A DNA stretch of 64,000 nucleotides from PFJX01 sp963713085. Its GTDB lineage: Bacteria; Pseudomonadota; Gammaproteobacteria; Burkholderiales; Thiobacillaceae. The DNA is taken from contig CAVQKQ010000016.1 of NCBI GenBank assembly GCA_963713085.1, positions 186,001 through 250,000 on the forward strand, read 5' to 3'. The notes below the pieces were generated by a model, which made no database searches, was not told the DNA's origin, and was given only the letters and a program-made list of their open reading frames with translations. The first letter of the stretch is position 1; every line of letters starts with the position of its first letter. This document shows, in pieces, positions 1-7,616 of this stretch. The position numbers and the translations under genes were made by a program.

Positions 1-18
1 TCCTGTTTTTTCCTGTGA
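1..18 (+). CDS. Last codons of an upstream gene, probably an MtrC/OmcA-like cytochrome (5' part outside window)
   Basis: A reading frame runs from base 1 into a TGA at 16-18, giving five codons. The same spot in unit 2 (just before the second epsD-like gene) holds the end of a decaheme cytochrome gene. The two junctions align base for base around a T-rich stretch and the stop codon. The identity is inferred from this alignment only, since no heme motif is visible in so short a piece. Confidence 0.45.
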   Translation, partial: SCFFL

Positions 19-29
19 TCGGTATCCAA

Positions 30-887
30 ATGTACAAAACCAGTAAAGTTTTGATTCTCCTGGTGGCACTGAGTCTGTCGCTTTCTGCTTGCACGGAAAA
101 GAAATCCGCGGGTGTGGTCGAACCCAAAATAGGGGTGAAGGTGAACGGCCAGCCCATCAGCGTGGCCGAACTCGACAACAGGTCGGGACGTGTCGACGAC
201 CAAAATAAACACGACGTTTCTGAAGCAAAGATGAAGCATGCGGTCGACATGGAGTTGATTCGACAGGCCGCCGTTCAATCCAAGCTGGATGCGGATGAGG
301 ATGTCCGCGCCAAGATTGCCATCTCCACCCGGACGATCCTGGCCATGGCCTACATGGAAAAGCAGCTGGACGCCGTGGGCAATCCTACCGAGGTGGAAAT
401 TACGGACTATTACAACAACAACCCAGCGCGCTTCGGCGAGCGCAAGCAATACGAAATCAATGAATTCAGCATCCAGCCGCCCGCCGCGAAGGTCGGGGAA
501 ATCCAGGCCCAATTGGCCAAGGTCAAGAAAGACCAGGAGTTCGATCAGTGGTTGACCGGGAACAACATTCCACACAGCAGCTCGCCGGTCACGGTGACTG
601 CCGACCGGCTGCCCGATGATGTGCTGCAGAAGCTGAAGGATGTGCCTGTCGGCGGCCATGTCGTGCTGGGCGGCAATGAGCAGATGAACGTCTTATTTGT
701 GCTCTCCGAGCATAATCAGCCGGTCGCCCTGGCGGCAGCCAAGCCGATGATCGCCAGTAGGCTCATGGAGAAACGGCGCAGTGAAACGATCGACAACATG
801 GTCAAGCAATTGCGAGACAAGGCGAAAGTTGAGTACGTGCCCCCCTATTCGGCAAGCGGGCTGAAAACTTCCGATAGCGGGGAATGA
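30..887 (+). CDS. EpsD-family peptidyl-prolyl cis-trans isomerase lipoprotein, copy 1
   Basis: This is a predicted 285-residue exported lipoprotein. A hydrophobic signal (residues 5-20) ends in the lipobox LSAC. The body resembles the SurA/PpiC-type chaperones annotated as EpsD-family: a helical N-terminal region with a VNGQPI start, then a PpiC-like segment, and a C-terminal helix ending in KVEYVPPY. Such proteins assist outer-membrane proteins in the periplasm. Lying between an outer-surface cytochrome and the MtrA/MtrB genes, it most likely helps fold or assemble the conduit, but this is inference. The ATG at 30 is preferred over the GTG at 15 because it puts the signal peptide at the N-terminus and matches the paralog at 10070. 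The two paralogs differ at many positions, unlike the neighbouring mtrA and mtrB copies. Confidence 0.82.
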   Translation: MYKTSKVLILLVALSLSLSACTEKKSAGVVEPKIGVKVNGQPISVAELDNRSGRVDDQNKHDVSEAKMKHAVDMELIRQAAVQSKLDADEDVRAKIAISTRTILAMAYMEKQLDAVGNPTEVEITDYYNNNPARFGERKQYEINEFSIQPPAAKVGEIQAQLAKVKKDQEFDQWLTGNNIPHSSSPVTVTADRLPDDVLQKLKDVPVGGHVVLGGNEQMNVLFVLSEHNQPVALAAAKPMIASRLMEKRRSETIDNMVKQLRDKAKVEYVPPYSASGLKTSDSGE

Positions 888-976
888 ATATCCGAGGCGG
901 CCTTGAAAGATTGTTAGTACCCCGGCCGCACTGTTGCGTGGCGTATGAAAAGCAATTAGCCTCACCCAGTAATGGT

Positions 977-1001
977 CCTCGGCGACAAGCCGGGGGCTTT
1001 T
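977..1001 (+). terminator. Possible terminator or attenuator between the epsD-like gene and mtrA
   Basis: A seven-pair stem (977-983 with 989-995, one G-T pair) with a five-base loop is followed by GC and TTTT. It sits inside a 176-base gap between two genes of one operon, so partial termination or an mRNA-processing hairpin is possible. Unit 2 has no matching hairpin here. Confidence 0.3.
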
Positions 1002-1063
1002 CAGGTGGGCCAATTCACCGTGTAAACCGACGCTTAAGAAGCGACCGATTTGGGACGAAGCGA

Positions 1064-2086
1064 ATGTTCGAGATAATCGTGAAACCATGGGCGGCCTGGT
1101 TCGCCTTGATCCTGGGGATGAGTCTGCTGTTGCCGGCCTATGCCGCCGACGAGGCGGATAACGGCGAAACGGTCAAAAAGATCGACATGAAACGCCCCCC
1201 CCGGCCGATCACGCCTGAGGAAAAGGCGGACCGGGTGGATCTGCTGGCCAAGGGCAGGTACGTGGATGCCGATACCTGCGTCGGCTGCCATGACGAGGAG
1301 TACGAATACCCCATCTATCCCCTGTTCAAGACCAAGCATGCCGTGGTGGCGGACCCCCGCACCCCGTTCTCTAACAAGCAGTGCGAGAGCTGCCACGGTC
1401 CGGGCAAGACCCACGCCAAGGCGAAGAAAGCGGGCAAGCGCAGCGGCACGATCATCAGCTTCGGCAAGGACTCCTGGGCGCCGGTCAAGGACCAGAATGA
1501 CATGTGTCTGGCCTGTCACCAGACCCATCAGCGCATCGAGTGGAAGGGCAGCACCCATGACTTCAACGGCGTGGCCTGCGCCTCCTGCCACAAGATCCAC
1601 GTGGCCAAGGACCCGGTGCTGGATCGCCAGCAGCAGGCCAACGTCTGCTTCACCTGCCATGCCAACAAGCGTGCCCGGTTTTATCAGGTCTCGCACCATC
1701 CGGTTCAGGAAGGCCAGATGGCCTGCAGCGAATGCCACAACGTCCATGGCGAGGACGGCACCGGTCTCCTGGTGAAGGCCACCTCCCGGGAAAAATGCGT
1801 CTCCTGCCATGCCGAGAAGCGCGGCCCCTTCCTTTGGGAGCATGCCCCCGCTGCCGAGGACTGCACCCTCTGCCACGACCCCCACGGCTCGAACCAGCCC
1901 GCGCTGCTCAAGAAGCGTCCACCCCAGTTGTGCCAGCAGTGCCATTCTCCAGAGGGACACCCCAGCGTCAGCTACAACGGTTCCAAACTGGCCGGCAGCG
2001 CCTTCCTGGGGGCCAAGGGCTGCGTGAATTGCCACTCCGCGGTGCACGGCTCGAATCACCCCTCCGGTGTGACCCTGGCGCGCTGA
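1064..2086 (+). CDS. mtrA: Decaheme c-type cytochrome, MtrA/DmsE/PioA family, copy 1
   Basis: This is a periplasmic decaheme cytochrome that would sit inside the MtrB barrel and carry electrons across the outer membrane. Ten CXXCH motifs run from about residue 72 to 324, evenly spaced as in MtrA and DmsE. A short signal peptide (hydrophobic stretch from PWAAWFALILG, cleavage near AYA-ADE) directs Sec export. The predicted length of 340 residues fits the family. The ATG at 1064 is used here; a GTG at 1079 lines up with the only usable in-frame start in copy 2 (TTG at 11075) and may be the true start. An in-frame ATG at 884 overlaps the upstream stop but would add 60 residues of non-signal sequence. 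Copy 2 differs in only a few residues. Confidence 0.93.
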   Translation: MFEIIVKPWAAWFALILGMSLLLPAYAADEADNGETVKKIDMKRPPRPITPEEKADRVDLLAKGRYVDADTCVGCHDEEYEYPIYPLFKTKHAVVADPRTPFSNKQCESCHGPGKTHAKAKKAGKRSGTIISFGKDSWAPVKDQNDMCLACHQTHQRIEWKGSTHDFNGVACASCHKIHVAKDPVLDRQQQANVCFTCHANKRARFYQVSHHPVQEGQMACSECHNVHGEDGTGLLVKATSREKCVSCHAEKRGPFLWEHAPAAEDCTLCHDPHGSNQPALLKKRPPQLCQQCHSPEGHPSVSYNGSKLAGSAFLGAKGCVNCHSAVHGSNHPSGVTLAR

Positions 2087-2148
2087 AAGCCAGGCCCCGG
2101 TTGCAAACGATGACCAGCATTCCCGAAAGCGAATCGAGGAAGAAGAAC

Positions 2149-4191
2149 ATGTCCGCTAGCAAATCCCCCCTGCAATACGCGTTGCTCGTGGCGGCGCTGA
2201 TGCAAGCATTGCCGATGGCTGCATATGCCGCGAAGGCCGATAAGGAAGACAAGGCAGAGAAGGCGGAAAAGGCTGATGACGCTGACAAGGCCGGCGGTAT
2301 CAATTCGGTCTGCGAAGACTGCGCAGACTACAGCGGCTGGACCAAGTGGTTGGAGTTGGGCATAGGTACCCAGAGCGACGACGCGTACCACTTCGGTCGC
2401 TATACCGGTATGCAGGACAGCGGCGCGTTCATCAACGCCAACGGCGAGGTCCGCTACCGGGCCAAGGCCAATGGCGGCTACCTGGATGCCAAGGTCATCG
2501 ACCTGGGCCTCGAGTCGCGCGACGTGAAGGTGGATGCCGGCAGGCAGGGCAAATACGGGGTGACCGTGGAATACGATCAGATCCCCAATTTCCGCAGACA
2601 GTATTCGACCACGACCCTCAAGACCGAGCGTGACCGCACCGGCATCAAGTTCTCGGCGGTCCCGGGCAAGGACTGGGAAATCACCGGGTTCTTCCGCCAC
2701 GAAAAGAAGGATGGCATCAAGGACGTGGGTGCCACCTTCGGCTTCAGCGCGACCTCTATCCTTCCCGTGGCCTTTAATTACCAGACCGACGATTTCGGGC
2801 TGAACCTTGGGTACAAGGGAAAGCGATTCCAGGCGCAATTCGGCTATGCCGGCTCCCTGTTCAAGAACGGCGAGGACGGGATCTCCTGGTCCAACCCCCT
2901 GCCGCCGCCGGCCACCGGGCTAATCGCCGAATACCCTGACAACCAGTTCCACCAGATCAGCGCCATGCTGGGCTACCAGCTCACGGATCACACCCGGATC
3001 GGTGGCAAACTGGCTTTGGGGCGGATGACCCAGGACCAGAGCTACCTGCCATACAGCACCTCCTCCGGGTTCCCGGGGGTGAGCAACCTGGACGGCGAGG
3101 TGAAGACGACCCTGGCCAAGCTGGATATCAACTCACGGCCCAGCCCCAGGCTGCGCCTGGATGGCAGTTATACCTACAGCAATCGCGACAACAACACGCC
3201 CGTCAATACCTATGACTATGTGATCACGGACACCATCCTGAGCCCGGACCCTCGCCAGAATCGTCCCTATAGCTTCGAACAGCATCTGCTGCGGCTCAAG
3301 GCGGGCTACCGGCTGCCCAAGGACGTGGACCTCTCCGGCGGCTTCGACTACGACCAGATGGACCGTACCTATCAGCAGGTAACGGAGACCAAGGACAAGA
3401 CCCTATGGGCCAAGCTCAAGCTGCAGCCGACTGAAAAGGTCGAAACCTCCCTCAAGCTTTCCCATGCCAATCGCGATGCCTCGGCCTACAACGCCGCCGC
3501 CTACCAAAATCCGTCCTACCCCGAATCCGGAGCAATACCCGGCGATCCCCTGATGCAGGCATTCGAGATGGCGGACCGGACCCGCGACAAGGTCGGTTTT
3601 GATCTTTCGTACAACACGCTGGAGAAGCTGACCCTTGGCTTCGCCTTCGATTACTACAAGGACGATTACAAGAACATGGTACTGGGGCTGACCAAGGCCA
3701 GCGGTTTCACCTCCACCCCCAGCCTGACCTATGTGTTCAGCGAAAAGCTCTCGGCCTCGGCCTACTACACTTACGACAAGCTGAGTTCCGACCAGTCCGG
3801 CCGGGAATGGCTCACCCTTCCTCCAGTCAACACGCTGTGGGCCGAATCGGACGGCAACAAGACCCAGACCGTCGGCCTGACCGTCAACTGGAAGGCGATA
3901 CCCAAGAAGCTGGATCTTGGCGCGGATGTGGTCTATTCCGACTTCACCGGCAAGATCCACTACGACACCACGCCTCTGCCGGATCTGGGTTCCACCCTGA
4001 CCGCCATCGGCTTACACGGCACCTACAAGCTGAAGGATGATGTCTCGCTGCGCGCCGATTACCGCTACGAGCATTTCAAGGAATCCGACTGGGCGAATCT
4101 CCCCCTGCCCACGGTGATCACGCTCGGCACGTCCCCGCAGACCCAGGATGTCCATGTGATCTACGTCTCGGTCCGGTACGCATTCAAGTAA
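2149..4191 (+). CDS. mtrB: MtrB/PioB-family outer-membrane beta-barrel, copy 1
   Basis: This is a predicted 680-residue outer-membrane barrel that would sheath MtrA. It has an N-terminal signal peptide (cleavage near AYA-AKAD) and a lysine/aspartate/glutamate-rich linker. A CxxC pair follows at about residues 55-58 (VCEDC), a hallmark of MtrB. The rest is amphipathic strands rich in Tyr, Asp and Gly, and the protein ends in the aromatic-rich signature VSVRYAFK. The ATG at 2149 is chosen because it follows a GAGGAAGAA ribosome site and opens on the signal peptide; an ATG at 2110 would add 13 residues. It lies 62 bases after mtrA. The frame is intact here but broken in copy 2. Confidence 0.93.
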   Translation: MSASKSPLQYALLVAALMQALPMAAYAAKADKEDKAEKAEKADDADKAGGINSVCEDCADYSGWTKWLELGIGTQSDDAYHFGRYTGMQDSGAFINANGEVRYRAKANGGYLDAKVIDLGLESRDVKVDAGRQGKYGVTVEYDQIPNFRRQYSTTTLKTERDRTGIKFSAVPGKDWEITGFFRHEKKDGIKDVGATFGFSATSILPVAFNYQTDDFGLNLGYKGKRFQAQFGYAGSLFKNGEDGISWSNPLPPPATGLIAEYPDNQFHQISAMLGYQLTDHTRIGGKLALGRMTQDQSYLPYSTSSGFPGVSNLDGEVKTTLAKLDINSRPSPRLRLDGSYTYSNRDNNTPVNTYDYVITDTILSPDPRQNRPYSFEQHLLRLKAGYRLPKDVDLSGGFDYDQMDRTYQQVTETKDKTLWAKLKLQPTEKVETSLKLSHANRDASAYNAAAYQNPSYPESGAIPGDPLMQAFEMADRTRDKVGFDLSYNTLEKLTLGFAFDYYKDDYKNMVLGLTKASGFTSTPSLTYVFSEKLSASAYYTYDKLSSDQSGREWLTLPPVNTLWAESDGNKTQTVGLTVNWKAIPKKLDLGADVVYSDFTGKIHYDTTPLPDLGSTLTAIGLHGTYKLKDDVSLRADYRYEHFKESDWANLPLPTVITLGTSPQTQDVHVIYVSVRYAFK

Positions 4192-4782
4192 CGATACCAA
4201 TCACAAGGGTAGCTTCGGTCGCCTTGTCGCTGTTGATATGCCCGCCGTTGAAGGCCAACACAAGGAAAAAAGGTCGAATGGATCAAAAAAAAAGGACAAA
4301 TAGTTGAACCAACTGAGACCGCAAAGTAATTTTGTATCAACCAATCGGTATCATCATGGCTGTTACTAAGGTAATTGCCCTGACCATCACATGCGAGCAA
4401 GAGGGACCTTCGGTTTTGTGGCGAAGAGAAGACATCAAGAGCCTGCTAGCGCCCTGCCGGATAAGGTTGGGAGGGATGTTGTCGGCCTGGATCGGGATTG
4501 CCGGGTGAAGGCGATGGCTTCAAGGTACAGCGCCCGTATCGGCTTGGGAACAGCATGTCCTATTCATTGCGGATGGCGACGGATTTTAGTCCGTTCGCAA
4601 TACCTGCTAAGCATGGCGTGGGGTCGATAGGAAAGCCAGTTGGCGAAGTTGCCTGCCACCGCCTCGGAACAGTTTATGTGGTTGCGTTTTATTATTTGTA
4701 GATGTGAAGTTGCAGTACCTGCCGTAGGGTTGTGTCGGGGCATGGGGTCTTGGCACGTTGTCTTCAGTGCAAGGAGAGGGAA
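4192..4782 (+). other. Long non-coding leader before the second OmcA/MtrC-like gene, conserved between units
   Basis: These 590 bases contain no gene I can support. They align in patches with the matching stretch of unit 2. Both have an AAAAGGTCGAAT block near 4268, a promoter-like block at 4304-4332, a diverged middle part, and a nearly identical last 85 bases down to the ribosome site. Two small open frames here (4391-4630, 4498-4701) are not preserved in unit 2. The start of the gap (4202-4225) looks like a decayed version of the perfect terminator at 14693-14725. Confidence 0.6.
4304..4332 (+). promoter_or_regulatory. Candidate sigma-70 promoter upstream of the second OmcA/MtrC-like gene, unit 1
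   Basis: TTGAAC at 4304-4309 and TAATTT at 4327-4332 are separated by exactly 17 bases, with an A-rich run just upstream. Unit 2 has TTGTAC and TATTTT at the matching place, again 17 bases apart. The preserved spacing supports function, although shared ancestry alone could also explain it. It would give an untranslated leader of about 440 bases. Confidence 0.42.
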
Positions 4783-7281
4783 ATGACCATTTCTAAAATA
4801 TTATCAACCAGCCGTCTGGGGATCGTTGCCCTGATGGCCATTGGCCTCGCCGGTTGTGGCGGAGGAGGGGGTGGTGGCACAACACCCCCGCCGCCACCGC
4901 CCGCCGTGGACTTGACCTCCTATGTGGCCCAGGCCAAGCCTGAGCAATGTGTACTGTGTCATACCGATACTGCGGCAGGCGCGGACGGCGCAGCTGGCTC
5001 TGTCACCAGGACCGGCCCTGGGCATTATTCGGAGTACGTCAAGTATGCCGATACCAGCAAGTTCACGCTGACCATCGATAGCGTTACGAATGCAGGCGGT
5101 GCTTCGTCGCTGACCTTTACCGCCATGAAGGATGGTGTTCCGCTAACGGCTGCTGACCTTGCCGGACTGGCGCAGCACACCTTCTATGCCGTGCCGTACG
5201 ACACCGCGACGCGAAGCTTTGGTGTCTCGTTCTCCTATAACGCGGGAACCACCGCGGCCAACTACGTGGCGACCGGCACGCCCGGCCAGTTCACGGTGAA
5301 GAAGACCGGTGCGGCTTTCTTCCCCGAGACCATGACTGCAGCGGGCGTGGGCGCCGAGGTCTATGCCTACATCGCCGACGGCAAGCTCGATACCGAAGGC
5401 ATGCAGTTGTACGACGATGTGGCCAACGCGGGCGTGGCCTATGGCGATGCGGGAACTTATGCATCGGCCGCCAATGTATCGGCCTGCGAGACCTGCCACG
5501 GCAAGCCCTACATGAAGCACGGCTACCGCATGGCGGCTGTGCCCGGCCTGGCGGATTTCGGCGGCTGCAAGAATTGCCACTACGACAGCAGAGCCGGCCA
5601 CGATGTCAACTGGCAGATCATGAAGGACAACCCGGAGCGCGCCGCAGAGATCGCCAATGGCAGCGCCGTGACGGCTGAAGAGAATACCAAGTACGCCTAC
5701 ATCGCCAAGATCATGAACGACGTGCACATGTCGCACAACATGGAGTTCCCGTATCCGCAGACCATGCAAAGCTGTGTGACCTGCCACTCGGGGCATCTGG
5801 GCAATACGCTGGAAAGCGACATCTTCGCGGATTCCAAGTACCGGGCCTCGACCTGCGTCAGCTGCCACAGTGTCGATGGGCTCAAGGCCAAGATGGAGAC
5901 CCGTCACGACGGCAACCCCATCACCATCCACGACACCTTCATCGCCAAGATGGACGATCCCGCCCAAAGGGACACCGTGGATTGCACGGTATGCCATGGC
6001 AAATCCGTCGGTGTTGGCCCTTCGTTCGCGACCATCCACAACAACGGCTATGACGCGCAGATCTATGCCAGCGATGGCACCCGGTATGCGTCCGATGGCC
6101 CCGCCGGCTCCAACCCCGGGGTGTTCGCAGCCACCGTCGACAGCGCCTCGTATGACGCCGCCACCCACATGTTGGACATCACGTTCAGCGCGACCGGCGA
6201 TATGGGCAGCCTGCATGCGAGCGACATCAAGCCGACCGTCACGATCGGCCTGTACGGCTACGACACCAAGGACTTCATCGTCGCCGCGCACGGTTCCGCC
6301 GCCGACGGCAAGCGGAACCTGGAACATGTCTGGGGCGATGGCAACCCGCGCTACACGGACGTTTCCGCAGCGGGCGGCAGCTGGCATGTGATTGCGGACC
6401 TGTCTTTGTGGGCTGACATGCTGGCCCCCAATGCCAATGGCGTGACCGTGATCCGGCGGGCTGAAATCGCGATTCTGCCGCAACTCAACGTGAAGAAACG
6501 TCCCTTGTATTCCAGTGAAGCCACTACGGTGGTCGCCGGACTCAATGCCCCGTCCAAGACCTTCAATTTCGCGGATAACGCGTTCGAGGACTACTTCCCG
6601 GATCTGGTGAATGTGTTCAAGACGGTCAACACGACGCCGGACACGCAAGGCTCCTTGGACGGCTGCAATACCTGCCACGACCAGCTGGCCACCACGTTCC
6701 ACAGCGGTATCCGGGGCGGCAACATCAAGGTGTGCCGGATCTGCCACGAAGTCTCGAATGGCGGTTCGCATCTGGAAGCGCAGTCGCGGTCGATCGATTC
6801 CTATGTCCATGCCATCCACTCGTTCCAGGCATTCAACAATAGCGACAAGAACTTCGACCCCGACGATCCGGCCACGGTGTTCGAGTATGAGGAGCACATC
6901 TCCCATCACTTCCCGCGGTTCACGATCAAGGACTGCGAGGCCTGCCACGTCGACTCGAGCAATGTATACGCTTCGGGCCGGTACGCGTTCGACGTGCCTG
7001 ACCAGTCCAAGTCGATGCCGGGCGTGCTATCCGGGACCGTGTCGATCGAGAACCGGAACATCGGCGAGATCTTGCCGGCTGTCACGGGTCCCGCCGTGCG
7101 GGCCTGCGGTGCGTGTCACCGTGCCCAGGCGATCAATGCCGATGATTCGGGCGACCTGGCGATCCAGATCACACACTGGCAGACCTTCGGCTATTACATC
7201 GAGATCGCCAAGGACGATACCCGTGCTCTTTGGGAGGCCGTGGTCGACAAGATCATGACCCTCTTCAAGGCCGACCACTAA
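4783..7281 (+). CDS. OmcA/MtrC-family decaheme c-type cytochrome lipoprotein, copy 1
   Basis: This is a predicted 832-residue outer-surface cytochrome, the likely terminal partner that passes electrons between the MtrAB conduit and minerals or other extracellular partners. The signal peptide ends in the lipobox LAGC and is followed by a run of glycines and then prolines, a flexible tether. Ten CXXCH motifs follow, from residue 56 to about 779, in two groups of six and four split by a beta-rich stretch, consistent with the family's domain layout. The ATG at 4783 has a strong AGGAGAGG site seven bases upstream. It is intact, whereas the copy at 15276-17777 is broken. Which mineral or acceptor it serves cannot be read from the sequence. 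Confidence 0.9.
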   Translation: MTISKILSTSRLGIVALMAIGLAGCGGGGGGGTTPPPPPPAVDLTSYVAQAKPEQCVLCHTDTAAGADGAAGSVTRTGPGHYSEYVKYADTSKFTLTIDSVTNAGGASSLTFTAMKDGVPLTAADLAGLAQHTFYAVPYDTATRSFGVSFSYNAGTTAANYVATGTPGQFTVKKTGAAFFPETMTAAGVGAEVYAYIADGKLDTEGMQLYDDVANAGVAYGDAGTYASAANVSACETCHGKPYMKHGYRMAAVPGLADFGGCKNCHYDSRAGHDVNWQIMKDNPERAAEIANGSAVTAEENTKYAYIAKIMNDVHMSHNMEFPYPQTMQSCVTCHSGHLGNTLESDIFADSKYRASTCVSCHSVDGLKAKMETRHDGNPITIHDTFIAKMDDPAQRDTVDCTVCHGKSVGVGPSFATIHNNGYDAQIYASDGTRYASDGPAGSNPGVFAATVDSASYDAATHMLDITFSATGDMGSLHASDIKPTVTIGLYGYDTKDFIVAAHGSAADGKRNLEHVWGDGNPRYTDVSAAGGSWHVIADLSLWADMLAPNANGVTVIRRAEIAILPQLNVKKRPLYSSEATTVVAGLNAPSKTFNFADNAFEDYFPDLVNVFKTVNTTPDTQGSLDGCNTCHDQLATTFHSGIRGGNIKVCRICHEVSNGGSHLEAQSRSIDSYVHAIHSFQAFNNSDKNFDPDDPATVFEYEEHISHHFPRFTIKDCEACHVDSSNVYASGRYAFDVPDQSKSMPGVLSGTVSIENRNIGEILPAVTGPAVRACGACHRAQAINADDSGDLAIQITHWQTFGYYIEIAKDDTRALWEAVVDKIMTLFKADH

Positions 7282-7290
7282 GCGTGGCGG

Positions 7291-7317
7291 GCGGGGCGGG
7301 CCCTCGGTCCGCCCCGC
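7291..7317 (+). other. GC-rich hairpin just after the cytochrome gene
   Basis: A twelve-pair stem (7291-7302 with 7306-7317) with a three-base loop starts nine bases after the stop codon, but has no T run. A related hairpin follows the unit 2 copy (about 17787-17814). It may stabilise the 3' end of the message. Another hairpin without a T run lies at 7354-7378. Confidence 0.45.
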
Positions 7318-7392
7318 TGGCCATGACGCTTGGCCCCAAGTCGTAATCGGGGCAAGGCGTGCCAACCCGGCACGCCTTCAGCGGCAAACCTC

Positions 7393-7421
7393 AAGGCACC
7401 GGCAACCCCGGTGCCTTTTTT
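7393..7421 (+). terminator. Rho-independent terminator of unit 1
   Basis: A ten-pair stem (7393-7402 with 7408-7417), a five-base loop and a T run through 7421 form a textbook intrinsic terminator. It closes unit 1 and makes it likely that unit 2 has its own promoter between 7422 and 7616. Confidence 0.85.
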
Positions 7422-7616
7422 ATGAAGCGGTGGTTATCGCGCCAACCCTTTTCGCTGCGCGAATTGCCACCACCACACTCCCGGATCACGGCCAAGCAAC
7501 ACCAACCGATACCGAAAACTACTGACGCCGTTGGAAAAAAAATCAGGATGGAATCAACCTTTATGGCTTATCGATGTAAAAATACCCGGGTGCATACTCG
7601 TACGATGGAGAAGGTC

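Larger units (their letters stand above)
1..7281 (+). repeat. Tandem duplication, unit 1 of the porin-cytochrome operon (left part cut by window edge)
   Basis: This stretch carries the end of a multiheme gene, then epsD-like, mtrA, mtrB and a second OmcA/MtrC-like gene. The same order recurs at 7617-17777. The mtrA and mtrB parts are nearly identical between units at the base level, whereas the epsD parts are clearly diverged. The short leader before the second cytochrome gene is also nearly identical (about 4700-4783 against 15190-15276). The unit reads open in every gene that is fully visible. It ends at the strong terminator at 7393-7421. Confidence 0.9.

Noticed and set aside
884..1063. 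A longer mtrA1 starting at the ATG that overlaps the upstream stop
   Set aside because: It would put 60 unrelated residues before a clear signal peptide, and unit 2 does not preserve this extension.
4391..4701. Two small plus-strand frames between mtrB1 and the next cytochrome gene
   Set aside because: They are not preserved in the matching leader of unit 2 and have no recognisable features.
5143..6948. A 601-residue minus-strand open frame
   Set aside because: It is antisense to the intact decaheme cytochrome and shows no signal, motif or ribosome site. The plus-strand gene explains the region.
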